A stretch of DNA of 64,000 nt from the NCBI GenBank assembly GCA_900543695.1, contig UQSG01000003.1:1-64000 (forward strand). The letters run 5' to 3'. The stretch is from an uncultured Clostridium sp. (GTDB lineage Bacteria; Bacillota; Clostridia; UBA1212; UBA1255). A model generated the notes under the pieces. It was not told the origin of the DNA and searched no databases. It saw only the letters and a list, made by a program, of their open reading frames with translations. Positions 52,379 to 61,211 of the stretch are shown piece by piece; positions within the stretch are counted from its first letter, which is position 1, and every line of letters starts with the position of its first letter. A program made the position numbers and the translations under genes.

Positions 52379-52789
52379 CTAATTAACAACGGCAATTTTT
52401 ACCGCGGAAACACGCAGATCCGTCCCGGTAAGTTTTTCGAACAGGGAGGGGTTTGTATCTTCTGCAGAAATTGTAACACGATCGCCGCTGCTTAGCGGCA
52501 TGTCCTTGATATGTTCCGCTCCATAATAAAATGCGGATGTATTTTCTCCCAAATTTTTTTCCAGTGTAATATTCAAATCATATTCTCCATATCCTGCGAG
52601 ACTGCTTGCCAGATATGAAAAAATTTCCGAAGACACGACGCTCTTTGTGCTGATATTCTCAGCGATATCATAGCAAATATCGTTTACACGTTCCCTGATA
52701 CCCATAAACAGCAAAAAAGAAATGCTTATCAGCAAAAGATAGAAAAACGTAAAAACAGACAGTACATAAGCAATAAATTTTCCGCTCAT
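52379..52789 (-). CDS. Minor pilin-like membrane protein
   Basis: 136 residues. N-terminal membrane segment (AYVLSVFTFFYLLLISISFLLFM) then a globular part with DICYDIAENIS, as in TadE/TadF-like proteins with a short N-terminal tail. The start at 52789 (MSGKFIAY) follows GGAGGG by 6 bases. Confidence 0.55.
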   Translation of the reverse strand: MSGKFIAYVLSVFTFFYLLLISISFLLFMGIRERVNDICYDIAENISTKSVVSSEIFSYLASSLAGYGEYDLNITLEKNLGENTSAFYYGAEHIKDMPLSSGDRVTISAEDTNPSLFEKLTGTDLRVSAVKIAVVN

Positions 52790-52862
52790 TTTTCGCCCTC
52801 CGAGAGAAGCCATGCATTAATGAGGCTGTATATCTCATTAATACATGGTTTATTTGATCAAA

Positions 52863-53231
52863 TTACGTAGCCTTTGCAAAGGACTGGTCCTTCAGCGTAA
52901 AAGAAATAACAGTAATTTTCCCATATTCGTCGTACGTTTTGCTCATAGTAAACAGCGTATTATCGTTATAATCCGTCAGATCACCCGTCTGCTCTACCGT
53001 GTCGCCGTCTACGTTTACGGTATATCCTCCGGAAGAGCTTTTATTAATATAATTCTTAACTGTGCTCAGAGGGACCACAGTGCTGTCCTTAAGCATGATA
53101 TTAAGCCGGCTTTCCTCTTCGGTCACTACATCAGCGGTGTCCCGGAAGCCGCCCATCTGCCCGATAATGGCATAGCTGATTAACCCCATCGTCAGTACAA
53201 TAATTACAATTGTCGCGATTACTTTTTCCAT
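52863..53231 (-). CDS. Pilin-like protein of the Tad locus
   Basis: 122 residues. It begins MEKVIATIVIIVLTMGLISY, a short basic N-terminus and one membrane helix, then a soluble domain (VVPLSTVKNYINKSSSGGYT). A possible structural pilin, but the Flp G-x4-E-Y cleavage signature is not clear. Between two similar small genes. Confidence 0.5.
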   Translation of the reverse strand: MEKVIATIVIIVLTMGLISYAIIGQMGGFRDTADVVTEEESRLNIMLKDSTVVPLSTVKNYINKSSSGGYTVNVDGDTVEQTGDLTDYNDNTLFTMSKTYDEYGKITVISFTLKDQSFAKAT

Positions 53232-53271
53232 AAAAATTCCCCCTAATAAATTTTTATTTATAACGGTGGCT

Positions 53272-53685
53272 TTATGCTTCGTTTTGCTCTCCGTCTGAAC
53301 TTTGATAGGAAAAATACAGTTCCAGGAACGTATCCTCCTTTTTTACCTCGGAAAGCACAAAAAGCATATCACTCTTGATCACATCCGCCGCTTCCGCATA
53401 ATTTTCTTCGCGAAACTGATAGGTTTTATCTGAAAATTTTACAGAAACGAGAAACCGATACCGATCTGCACAAAAGTCAAGCAGTTCGAGCAGATATCGT
53501 CCCGAAGTGAAATCCCCTTCCGCAGGCAGTTTTCCAAGTGTCACCTCCTTTATGTTTTCGTTTTCATCCATTTTCTCACCTGCAGAACGAACCAGCTGCG
53601 CGCTGCTCCGATAGATCGGAATAACGGAAACCAGCAGTGTCAGAATGACAGCCCCGATTATAATCTCTGAAATAATTTTATCCAT
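53272..53685 (-). CDS. Minor pilin-like membrane protein
   Basis: 137 residues. MDKIISEIIIGAVILTLLVS then a mixed soluble domain. Start at 53685 has GAGGTG 8 bases upstream; the longer frame to 53700 overlaps the tadC stop. Confidence 0.5.
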   Translation of the reverse strand: MDKIISEIIIGAVILTLLVSVIPIYRSSAQLVRSAGEKMDENENIKEVTLGKLPAEGDFTSGRYLLELLDFCADRYRFLVSVKFSDKTYQFREENYAEAADVIKSDMLFVLSEVKKEDTFLELYFSYQSSDGEQNEA

Positions 53686-53699
53686 ATCCACGCACCTCA

Positions 53700-54365
53700 T
53701 TAAAAGAATTGAAAATTCATAGATTTCAGCCAGGGCTGAAGCATATATATCAGCAGAATAGCCATTGCAATAAATAATCCTGTGATCCCGATAATATGGA
53801 TAAAATTGACACGCTTTTTGATAAAGCGGGCGTATGCACGTTTTTCCTGAATGAAATCTGCCTCTATGTTGCGCACAGCCAGATCGAAGTCATATAAAAA
53901 ACCGATGCTTAATTTTTCATAAAACAATTTCGAATCCAAATCTTCGCTTTCCGTCAACAGTTCGCTGAAAAAGTCCTCTTTATCAACACTGCTTTTTCTC
54001 AGCACATCCATAATCCGTTCGAGATCTTGTCTGTAATAATAAGAACGTTCATACATCGCGTTGACCACCTGCATAGAATCGACCGGTTTAATACTTCCGC
54101 TCATGAGGAAAAGTTTTTTCAGAAAGCGGAGCTCCTTGCGTTTATGATAAATTCTTCCGCTCTTGCCGATCGCATGCATCAGGTCCGGAACATAAAAGGA
54201 AAGACAGGATAATATAATGACGCCCGTTATTTTTAACAATACGGTTTCTGTGCCGGAAACACCGATCAAAAGATCTGTTATTATTATGGCGATTCCAGTC
54301 AAAAACGTACAAAACAGGATCAGCAGCCTTCCCTGTAAAGATTTTTGTGAACCTTCCTTTCTCAC
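53700..54365 (-). CDS. TadC-like platform membrane protein
   Basis: 221 residues. Two N-terminal membrane helices (LLILFCTFLTGIAIIITDLL, VIILSCLSFYVPDLM), a helical cytoplasmic T2SSF-like region (KKLFLMSGSIKPVDSMQVVN to FLYDFDLAVRNIEADF), and a last helix (IIGITGLFIAMAILLIYML). Partner of TadB at the inner-membrane platform of Tad pili. Directly follows tadB by 6 bases. Confidence 0.7.
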   Translation of the reverse strand: MRKEGSQKSLQGRLLILFCTFLTGIAIIITDLLIGVSGTETVLLKITGVIILSCLSFYVPDLMHAIGKSGRIYHKRKELRFLKKLFLMSGSIKPVDSMQVVNAMYERSYYYRQDLERIMDVLRKSSVDKEDFFSELLTESEDLDSKLFYEKLSIGFLYDFDLAVRNIEADFIQEKRAYARFIKKRVNFIHIIGITGLFIAMAILLIYMLQPWLKSMNFQFF

Positions 54366-54371
54366 GGCACG

Positions 54372-55331
54372 TCACCCTTTCTTCTTTAAATAGAATAAAA
54401 CCGCGATCAGCAAAAGCAGAAAGCCGATATAGCCCGCTGCAAGAAGCATTCCTGCGCGCGTTTCATAATACTGCATCTCGGTCGGAGCAAGTACGGAGGC
54501 ATTATAGAGTCTCACGGCAGGCAAGGCAGCCATAAATAATACCGACATTATAATGTAGCTCATCGAAGCTCCGCGCAAATCCTGCTGGTTCTCCAGGTCC
54601 TCTAGAACGTCGCGGACCATAACGTCAAACTGATCCTTAATTGTTTCGGCGCCGCCGTTATAGTGCGCAAGCCAAATGAGATCAAGCAAAACCGACATGT
54701 GTTCATTCGCATATTTTTTATCGATTTCTCTGAACGTTTCTTTTGCCTTTTCCTGTTCGTTCTGTGTAAGTGCATTATAAATCCGGAGCATTTCTGATTT
54801 GATCCCCTTCGGAAGATCAGGAAGGCTTACATGGATTGCTTTGGCAATGCTTCCTTTTGATAAAAAGCGAGACTGCAGGATCCGCAGCGCTTCCGGCATC
54901 CGCTTCAGATGCCGGTTCATGATCAGTTCAAAAATCAGCTGCAGAGCAAACAAAACCGAGGCATTAAAAACAATAATATATACAAGCGCAATATACCAAT
55001 ACGGCATGTATATAACAAGAATAGCGATAGACGCCCCACACAGCAGAAATCCGAAGGCAGAAATTCCGACCGCGCCAAGCAGCCGGTTTTTGTCAAAGGA
55101 CAGCGTATTAAATACGGATATTTTATATGCAATTTCATTATTGAATTTTACAAAGCTTTTGCTTCTGGAAAAAATTTGATAGAGGCGATCCGCATACCGC
55201 TCCAGAAATACGGAAGAGGAAATCCTGCCATACCGCTTTTCACGGCGGCGCCGAACAAACCAGCTGAGAATAAAAAAGCCGCAGCAGCCAAGGCCTCCCA
55301 ATAATAAAAAAGCAAAAAACAATTTATCCAT
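54372..55331 (-). CDS. TadB-like platform membrane protein
   Basis: 319 residues. N-terminal helix (LFFAFLLLGGLGCCGFFILS), two central helices (LLGAVGISAFGFLLCGASIA, YMPYWYIALVYIIVFNASVL), a T2SSF-like cytoplasmic domain (about 150-240, LRILQSRFLSKGSIAKAIHV, GGAETIKDQFDVMVRDVLED) and two last helices. Start at 55331 (MDKLFFAF) is the first Met with a ribosome site (GGGGGGTG). Confidence 0.7.
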   Translation of the reverse strand: MDKLFFAFLLLGGLGCCGFFILSWFVRRRREKRYGRISSSVFLERYADRLYQIFSRSKSFVKFNNEIAYKISVFNTLSFDKNRLLGAVGISAFGFLLCGASIAILVIYMPYWYIALVYIIVFNASVLFALQLIFELIMNRHLKRMPEALRILQSRFLSKGSIAKAIHVSLPDLPKGIKSEMLRIYNALTQNEQEKAKETFREIDKKYANEHMSVLLDLIWLAHYNGGAETIKDQFDVMVRDVLEDLENQQDLRGASMSYIIMSVLFMAALPAVRLYNASVLAPTEMQYYETRAGMLLAAGYIGFLLLLIAVLFYLKKKG

Positions 55332-55341
55332 TTTCTCGTAT

Positions 55342-57036
55342 TCACCCCCCTGACTGAAACAGCTTCCAAATCTGCTCGGTAGCCTGATCGCCTGCATATC
55401 GGCTCATTTTTTGAAAATATTGATCGGAAGGCGCTTCAAGCAGCTCCCATGCGCCGGATTCACCCAGTGTCTTATTAAATCTAAAAATCGGTTTCAAATA
55501 ATATGACCTTCCTGCAAGCAGGCTCCCGATATACCGGACGCCAAGCCTCATCAAAAGTGTCCGAAGCCGTTCGCTTTCCTTCAAGTCACAATCGTTCTCT
55601 GACATGCCCAGATTATAAAGGATTGATTCCTTCCAAGAAAGATCTGAACAGACCTCATGGATACTGTCCACTACGATTCTGCCGGTATCGAGCCGGCTCA
55701 AATGAATAATCAGGTCAATGCATCCCGCAATATCCTCCTCGGCCGTATTTTTATCTTGATACATGGGCGTTTTCATCATCAGATTCCGAAGATTCGGAAT
55801 GACCTCCTTCGGAGAAAACGAATGCATGGTTGCACTGACGCCGGCGTTAAGCCGGAGCGCGGCATTAATAAGCTCTGAAACCTCATCAGGCAGCGTAATT
55901 TCACTTACTACAAGGATATCCCGTGAAGTCTTCAGCAAGTAAGCAAAGCTCTGCGCAAGATCGCGCTTCGTGTTCTCCACCAGCGTAATTACATTTTTGT
56001 CAGGATATTTAATCCCCGCCTGCAGCTCGTTTTGCTGATCAAGAATTCCGATTCCCCAATAATCAGGATATTCCCCAAGCATCGACAACAGGAAGGTGCT
56101 TTTGCCTACGCCCATATCAGAGCCTGAAACGATAAAGCTTCCGCGTCCCTTCTGGTTATATTTCAGGAAAGAAATCATATTTTGGTCGATCGTCTGATAC
56201 TTTTCCGCAAGGTCTTCGAGCGAAACGACATGCAGGTTAAAAATGCGTTCATTGTAATAAAAATCCCCGTCTCCCGGCGTTACCTCGTACCCAGCTGCGC
56301 TGATCCGGTTGGAATTGTTTTTTGATGTCACAACGATGGGATTCTGCATATCATAGTTCAATGCGGATCGCTGTGTCGTCTTCTTCTGGATGTTGACGAT
56401 GGTTCCCGGGTTTTCAAAGCACAGAAACTTCAGGCGAATTTTGAGACCCTTCCAAATTATATAAATATAATCCTTATTTAAAATGCCGATTTCGTTGATA
56501 TCCATATACTGCAGAGATTCTATGCAGCTTTGGCCATAGCTGACCGCATACAGCAGGATACAAACAAAATTCAGCTGCTCGCGCTTCTTTTCATAGCGCT
56601 TCAAAAATCCTGTTCTGCGCTGCAGCTCCAATGCGGTATATCTCAGAAAGGGTTCCTCCATGACACTGATGTTATTGCTGTATTCACGATACGTCCGCAG
56701 AATTTCTTCAAACGAGAAATTAGCAAGAAGTAATTCAAAAATGATTTCCGCTTCGTTCTGGTTTATCTCCCGGAAATTGACCGCTCCGTTAAGTAAACCG
56801 TCAAGCTTATCGCGATCATAGGATTCCATTAAACGAATATAGTAATCTACGATATTTTGTCTTGCCGCTTTACTGCCCAGAGCAGCAAAGTCCTTTAATC
56901 CCGTAAATGTGCGGATTGCCTTCTCCGCATGAATTCTATCCGTATGATATGTTTCTGCAAAACGCGCGCTGTCCGACAGGCTTTCAGACACGATATCCGC
57001 CAGCCCCGCCCAGGAGGGGGAAGAAAGATAGCTCAT
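55342..57036 (-). CDS. TadA/CpaF-like secretion ATPase
   Basis: 564 residues. VirB11-type ATPase that powers Tad pilus assembly. Walker A SGSDMGVGKSTFLLSML (about 328-344), Asp box (GIGILDQQNELQAG), Walker B SRDILVVSEITLPDEV and His box ATMHSFSPKEVIPNL. The N-terminal 300 residues are longer and poorly conserved. The start overlaps the preceding gene by 4 bp. Confidence 0.85.
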   Translation of the reverse strand: MSYLSSPSWAGLADIVSESLSDSARFAETYHTDRIHAEKAIRTFTGLKDFAALGSKAARQNIVDYYIRLMESYDRDKLDGLLNGAVNFREINQNEAEIIFELLLANFSFEEILRTYREYSNNISVMEEPFLRYTALELQRRTGFLKRYEKKREQLNFVCILLYAVSYGQSCIESLQYMDINEIGILNKDYIYIIWKGLKIRLKFLCFENPGTIVNIQKKTTQRSALNYDMQNPIVVTSKNNSNRISAAGYEVTPGDGDFYYNERIFNLHVVSLEDLAEKYQTIDQNMISFLKYNQKGRGSFIVSGSDMGVGKSTFLLSMLGEYPDYWGIGILDQQNELQAGIKYPDKNVITLVENTKRDLAQSFAYLLKTSRDILVVSEITLPDEVSELINAALRLNAGVSATMHSFSPKEVIPNLRNLMMKTPMYQDKNTAEEDIAGCIDLIIHLSRLDTGRIVVDSIHEVCSDLSWKESILYNLGMSENDCDLKESERLRTLLMRLGVRYIGSLLAGRSYYLKPIFRFNKTLGESGAWELLEAPSDQYFQKMSRYAGDQATEQIWKLFQSGG

Positions 57037-57761
57037 GGGGCAACCTCAACAGGCGCAGCCGAAACCGGACGATATGTTTTCTGAGAGGCATCCTGTGTTT
57101 GATCTATATAAATCCGCAAATCGAGCACTCCCTCTTTTCCTGCATCTACAAGATCGCGATATTCTTCATCAGTTACGGCAAAAACCGCTGTATAGCATTC
57201 GTTTTCATCCTGTATAAATGCTCCGTTTGTTTCCGGATCCCGCTGAATATCATAAATCTGTATTTTGGGAACGACGACTGCCGTGCTCCCGTCCGGATAA
57301 CTGAGCAGAATATCCGCAAACCGCCCCGGCTGCGCCTGTCCCGCAACAAGGCTGGAAATCCGGAATTCCTTCAGCCGTTCGTTTCCTTCTGCGTCTTTCA
57401 AAAATTCTTTAAAATTCTGATAGGATACCTGCTGTCCTCTGCAGATTGCATATTTCAGCTGAAGCCCGCAGACATCCTCAAAATCGGAAACGTAATCGGA
57501 TGTGACACAGCCCGACGGCATTTGAACCGTTACAAAGTGGGAGGCAATGGCTTCCGTAACGATGGTATCTGAGAGCAGCGGCGTATCGCCGTTATAAGTA
57601 AGTACCGTAACATATCCCTGCGTTTCCGCCGCAAGCATCTCTTCATAGATTTCTTTTTCTTCTTTCCGTACAGACGGAATTACCAGGAAGGTATAGATTC
57701 CCGCGACCAACGCCATACACAGCAAAAACGCTGCGGCCCTTACGATTATATTCTTTTTCAT
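57033..57761 (-). CDS. CpaB-like SAF-domain pilus assembly protein
   Basis: 242 residues. One N-terminal membrane helix (IIVRAAAFLLCMALVAGIYTFLVI), then a soluble outside domain with SAF-like strands (GYVTVLTYNGDTPLLSD, VTVQMPSGCVTSDYV, LVAGQAQPGRFADILLSY). This matches the CpaB/RcpC place in Tad operons. Start is an ATGA overlap with the kinase gene; a GTG at 57773 is a less likely alternative. Confidence 0.65.
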   Translation of the reverse strand: MKKNIIVRAAAFLLCMALVAGIYTFLVIPSVRKEEKEIYEEMLAAETQGYVTVLTYNGDTPLLSDTIVTEAIASHFVTVQMPSGCVTSDYVSDFEDVCGLQLKYAICRGQQVSYQNFKEFLKDAEGNERLKEFRISSLVAGQAQPGRFADILLSYPDGSTAVVVPKIQIYDIQRDPETNGAFIQDENECYTAVFAVTDEEYRDLVDAGKEGVLDLRIYIDQTQDASQKTYRPVSAAPVEVAP

Positions 57762-59335
57762 ATAGACACACACGACCTTTCCTTTCTATTGCTTGCGGCG
57801 CCGAATAAGCGATTGATAATATTGATATATTGAGCCTCGCTTCCGCTCCCGTCCGATCCGAAAATCGGCCGGATCTTTCCGGTAAAATTTCTTTTCAGCA
57901 TTCGTGCTTCATCATGTGAAACAGCGCCAAGATATTTTTCTTCTCCTACCATCAGCAGAATGCTTTCCTCCGGCAGGCTGCATTTTTCGTTATACTCCCA
58001 GGCCGCGTACAAAACGTCGCCGCCAAACCATTCGTAATAGTTTTTGCAGGCCTCGATATCATCTACATTGGCCAGAGGCGTTGCAATCGTATAATCACAG
58101 CTTGCCGTCAGGTTGCGCACGGCCGGCTTGTCGTCATATCTGTCCGTGATAAAAATCACACAATCAAAATAGCTGCGTCCCCACGCGACCAGGTCCGAAA
58201 TACATAATTCGTTTTCCGGTTCCAGCTCATCCTGGAGTCTCCTGCCTGAGAAATATAAATTCATGCAATCTTCTCTCTTGTGGAGCAGGCCCTTTGCATG
58301 CCATGCTTCCGCGTCCCTTTGATACAGCGATCGGTAATCGAAAAGATACGGCTGCGTTTCTTCTTCGACGCTTTCTTCCCCGTAATATTTATCCCGAACA
58401 GCATAATAGTCCAGCTTCCGCTGCGTTCTGCCTGTTACGGCCAGAATACACGTTTTCATCCCGAAAAATACCGCAGCCGTCTCGGCAAGCTCCCAGGCAA
58501 AACAAACATTGCAGTCAACATATAGGGAAAAGCGGACAGCCTGGTGGGACTGCGGCGTTCCCCCTGCCCGCGGCAGAGAAGGCGCTGTAAGCGCCTTCAG
58601 CTCTGTCAGAAGAGCTGCCGCATCCGGATACCGGTCCTTTGCTTCATACGAGATGCATTTCATCAAAATCGGTTTCAGCGCGCAGTCATCCGGAATTCGC
58701 TTCGGATCCGCGCCATTTGATCCAAACCCTCCCAGCAGCCAGATAAAAACCATGCCCAGTGAATAGATATCGCTTTGCGCACATGCCTTTCCGTAAAATA
58801 CTTCCGGTGCGGTAAAATATTCACTGGCGATCCGGGCAGTTCTCTGTTTTCCGATCTGCGGCGCAGCCCCGGAAGCGCTGCTGTCGGGGGCTTCCGTTCC
58901 GGTTATAATGCTGCTCTCAAAATCGATAAAACAGATCCTGCCGTCTTTTATAATCAGATTGGACGGCTTGATGTCGCCATGAATCCTAGACCCTTTGCCG
59001 TCAATATCGGTGTTCAGAAACAATAAGAATTCCGCGGACGAGACGGCAAGCCCCGTCAGCTGCTCCGCAGGAATTTCCGGTCCCGGACAAACGCCGTCCA
59101 ACCATTCTTCCGCAATATATCTGAAGCCCCCCTCCTCAAAGCTGCAAATAAATTGCGGTACGGAAGGGTGACGGAGCGATGTCAGCGCCGACAATTCATT
59201 TTCAAAAGAGGAATCCCCGGATTCCCATCGCTTCACTGCCGCCAGACTCCCGGTTGCGGTATCCACAGTCTTATACAGCCTGTCCTCCAAAATAATTTCA
59301 AGAACTGAAAATCTGCCGTTACAAACATCAAGCAT
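57758..59335 (-). CDS. Ser/Thr kinase-like domain fused to a TadZ/CpaE-like domain
   Basis: 525 residues. The N-terminal kinase fold (about 1-250) has Lys35 (AAVKRW), the catalytic loop HGDIKPSNLII (HRD replaced by HGD), DFE in place of DFG, and APEVFYGKACAQSDIYSLGMVFIWLLGG. The glycine-rich loop is absent, so activity is uncertain. The C-terminal half (about 280-525) is a Rossmann-like domain (SLYVDCNVCFAWELAETAAV, YFDCVIFITDRYDD) with no classic Walker A, similar in place and size to TadZ/CpaE. First gene of the Tad operon. Start at 59335 has GGAGG 9 bases upstream. Confidence 0.7.
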   Translation of the reverse strand: MLDVCNGRFSVLEIILEDRLYKTVDTATGSLAAVKRWESGDSSFENELSALTSLRHPSVPQFICSFEEGGFRYIAEEWLDGVCPGPEIPAEQLTGLAVSSAEFLLFLNTDIDGKGSRIHGDIKPSNLIIKDGRICFIDFESSIITGTEAPDSSASGAAPQIGKQRTARIASEYFTAPEVFYGKACAQSDIYSLGMVFIWLLGGFGSNGADPKRIPDDCALKPILMKCISYEAKDRYPDAAALLTELKALTAPSLPRAGGTPQSHQAVRFSLYVDCNVCFAWELAETAAVFFGMKTCILAVTGRTQRKLDYYAVRDKYYGEESVEEETQPYLFDYRSLYQRDAEAWHAKGLLHKREDCMNLYFSGRRLQDELEPENELCISDLVAWGRSYFDCVIFITDRYDDKPAVRNLTASCDYTIATPLANVDDIEACKNYYEWFGGDVLYAAWEYNEKCSLPEESILLMVGEEKYLGAVSHDEARMLKRNFTGKIRPIFGSDGSGSEAQYINIINRLFGAASNRKERSCVSI

Positions 59336-59463
59336 CCTCTCACACCTCCGTTTTGATCCCGCCTTCGCGGCTGCAAACACAGAATACCTCACAAGCCGTC
59401 GAAAATCGACGGCGGGAATATTTCCTGCAAAAAACGCTCACTTTTCCCGTCTGCGGACGGCTA

Positions 59464-59502
59464 AATAAAAAACGTGCCGGGAGCAGTATTTCCCGGCACG
59501 TT
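59464..59502 (-). terminator. Terminator after the amidase gene
   Basis: Perfect 12-bp stem AACGTGCCGGGA / TCCCGGCACGTT (59471-59482 and 59491-59502), followed on the minus strand by a TTTTTTATTT run. It separates the amidase from the Tad operon. Confidence 0.92.
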
Positions 59503-59536
59503 CCTGTTTCGTAATTTTTTCGCCTTTTTTCGTCCG

Positions 59537-60283
59537 TTATTCCTTTGGCGCCATCACGGTAAAATAATTGTCAATTCCCGCCTTGATGGCCTCCGCAATT
59601 TTTGTCTGATAGGAATCGTCAACCAGCTTCTTTTCCTCCTCCTGATTCGAAAGGAATCCGCACTCTACGATGGCAGTCGTCACCTTGCAGTTTTTTGTGA
59701 TAATAATATCTTCTGATTTTAACAGTGCCTCCCTGTCGTTCTCAGGCTCCAGCAGCTCTCTCAGCGCAGTCTGCAGACTGATCGCCAGCTTTTTGCTGGA
59801 AAGAGATTCTTTTGTATAAAAAGTCTGCGCTCCGTGATACTGTGAATCACTGAAAGAATTCAAATGGATGCTGACAACGATATCTGCGTTGCTTTCGTCC
59901 ATCATTTTCTTTCGTTTCAGAAGATCCTGCCTTCGCTTTGCCGTCATGGATAAATTTTCATCGTCGTAATTCAATACATCCTCGGTACGCGTCATTACAA
60001 CAGTGTATCCTGCATCCTCCAGCAGTTTTTTCGTTTTTTGCGCAATAATCAGCGTAATGTCTTTTTCCTTTGCCCCGCTGTACGCGCTTACCGCGCCGGG
60101 ATCCTCTCCTCCATGCCCTGCATCAAGCACAATGATTTTCCCTGCCGGCGAAAGCGTTTCAACATATTCGGAAGCGTTTACGGACGAGCCGTCCCCTTTT
60201 GCTCCGAAGCCAATATTGATTGCGACGATTGCAGCGACGAGGACAAAAATCAGGATTCCAAGTATTACGTTGGTTTTTTTCAT
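59537..60283 (-). CDS. N-acetylmuramoyl-L-alanine amidase (Amidase_3, CwlD-like)
   Basis: 248 residues. N-terminal membrane helix (VILGILIFVLVAAIVAINIG), then a zinc amidase: IIVLDAGHGGEDPGAV (first His), DIVVSIHLNSF (second His) and AIVECGFLSNQEE (catalytic Glu). Size and layout are like CwlD of sporulation cortex synthesis, but a vegetative role is possible. The start is ambiguous: ATG 60283, TTG 60295 or ATG 60313. The GGGGG site is inside a hairpin. Confidence 0.85.
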   Translation of the reverse strand: MKKTNVILGILIFVLVAAIVAINIGFGAKGDGSSVNASEYVETLSPAGKIIVLDAGHGGEDPGAVSAYSGAKEKDITLIIAQKTKKLLEDAGYTVVMTRTEDVLNYDDENLSMTAKRRQDLLKRKKMMDESNADIVVSIHLNSFSDSQYHGAQTFYTKESLSSKKLAISLQTALRELLEPENDREALLKSEDIIITKNCKVTTAIVECGFLSNQEEEKKLVDDSYQTKIAEAIKAGIDNYFTVMAPKE

Positions 60284-60303
60284 TATGAGTATCAATAAAG
60301 GCA

Positions 60304-60341
60304 CCCCCTGCATACTACTTAATTAAGCATATTACAGGGGG
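60304..60341. promoter_or_regulatory. Hairpin that covers the amidase ribosome-binding site
   Basis: CCCCCTG (60304-60310) and CAGGGGG (60335-60341) pair across a loop centred on TTAATTAA. On the minus strand the GGGGG of the 3' arm is the amidase Shine-Dalgarno sequence. It could also be a weak terminator for the gene upstream. Confidence 0.5.
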
Positions 60342-60371
60342 CTTACAAATATTCACAATTGCCGTAAAATT

Positions 60372-61211
60372 TTATGGCAGCAGATCCTGCGCAGAGCCTC
60401 CCAGGCCTTCTACGACAGAGGAGGCCATCATGATTTTGCTGAAAATCTCCCGGTCTTTTTTCTCATGATAGAGCTCAATAAGATTTTTCATATATTTTCT
60501 GATCGGTAAAATGGCGTTCGGTTCTCCGTAGTCGCCGAACACGGCGGCAAACAGCGCTTTTACTTCGCTCTCATCCGGCAGCCGCTTAAAACGCTGCTTC
60601 ATTGCGCGGAACATCGCATCGTCGCGCCTTCCCTGCGAAGCAAAGGCAGAGACAAGCGCAATCAGCTTATCGTCCTCCAGAGAATCATCTGCGATCAGCG
60701 TACAGACCTGTTCGCCGCACTCTCTGCACAGATACTCTGCCAATTCGTACAAAATATGCTCGTTGATGCTGCTGCAGGCGGAAAAAGCCTCCATAACCTC
60801 CTGATTCGCGCCGCCCTCCCCCATACGGTTCAGGAGCTTTACCGCTGCAAAGAGGAGATCGGAGCCGCGCAGCGCTTCCGCGCTTCCGGAAGAATAAATG
60901 TCGTTTTCCAGCAATCCAATATGAGACCGGATACAGCCGCGCAAAAATTCCGGGCCGCATGTCTCGTTCAGCTTCCGTCCGACAAAATCGTCTACCTCCG
61001 GATTTCCATTTTCAACATAGTAAAAAAACAGATTTTTCCAATCCTCCGCGCGCCAGTCCGCCGTCTGCTCCTCAATAAACGTGCGGTTTTCTTCTATTTT
61101 ATGATCAGCTTCCCGGAAAAACGCTTTCTGCTCCAGCTGCATACAGCCGGCCTTCAGATAAATTTCCTCAAGCATTTTCTGAATTTCCTGATAAAACGCA
61201 TCATACCGCAT
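60372..61211 (-). CDS. Unknown helical protein
   Basis: 279 residues, not recognised. Almost all-helical with short repeating helices (LFFYYVENGNPEVDDFV, LLFAAVKLLNRMGEGG, LIALVSAFASQGRRDD, ALFAAVFGDYGEPNAI), similar to HEAT or TPR-like solenoids. No signal or membrane helix. The start is joined to the end of the membrane-protein gene (one-base overlap), so the two are a unit. Confidence 0.6.
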   Translation of the reverse strand: MRYDAFYQEIQKMLEEIYLKAGCMQLEQKAFFREADHKIEENRTFIEEQTADWRAEDWKNLFFYYVENGNPEVDDFVGRKLNETCGPEFLRGCIRSHIGLLENDIYSSGSAEALRGSDLLFAAVKLLNRMGEGGANQEVMEAFSACSSINEHILYELAEYLCRECGEQVCTLIADDSLEDDKLIALVSAFASQGRRDDAMFRAMKQRFKRLPDESEVKALFAAVFGDYGEPNAILPIRKYMKNLIELYHEKKDREIFSKIMMASSVVEGLGGSAQDLLP

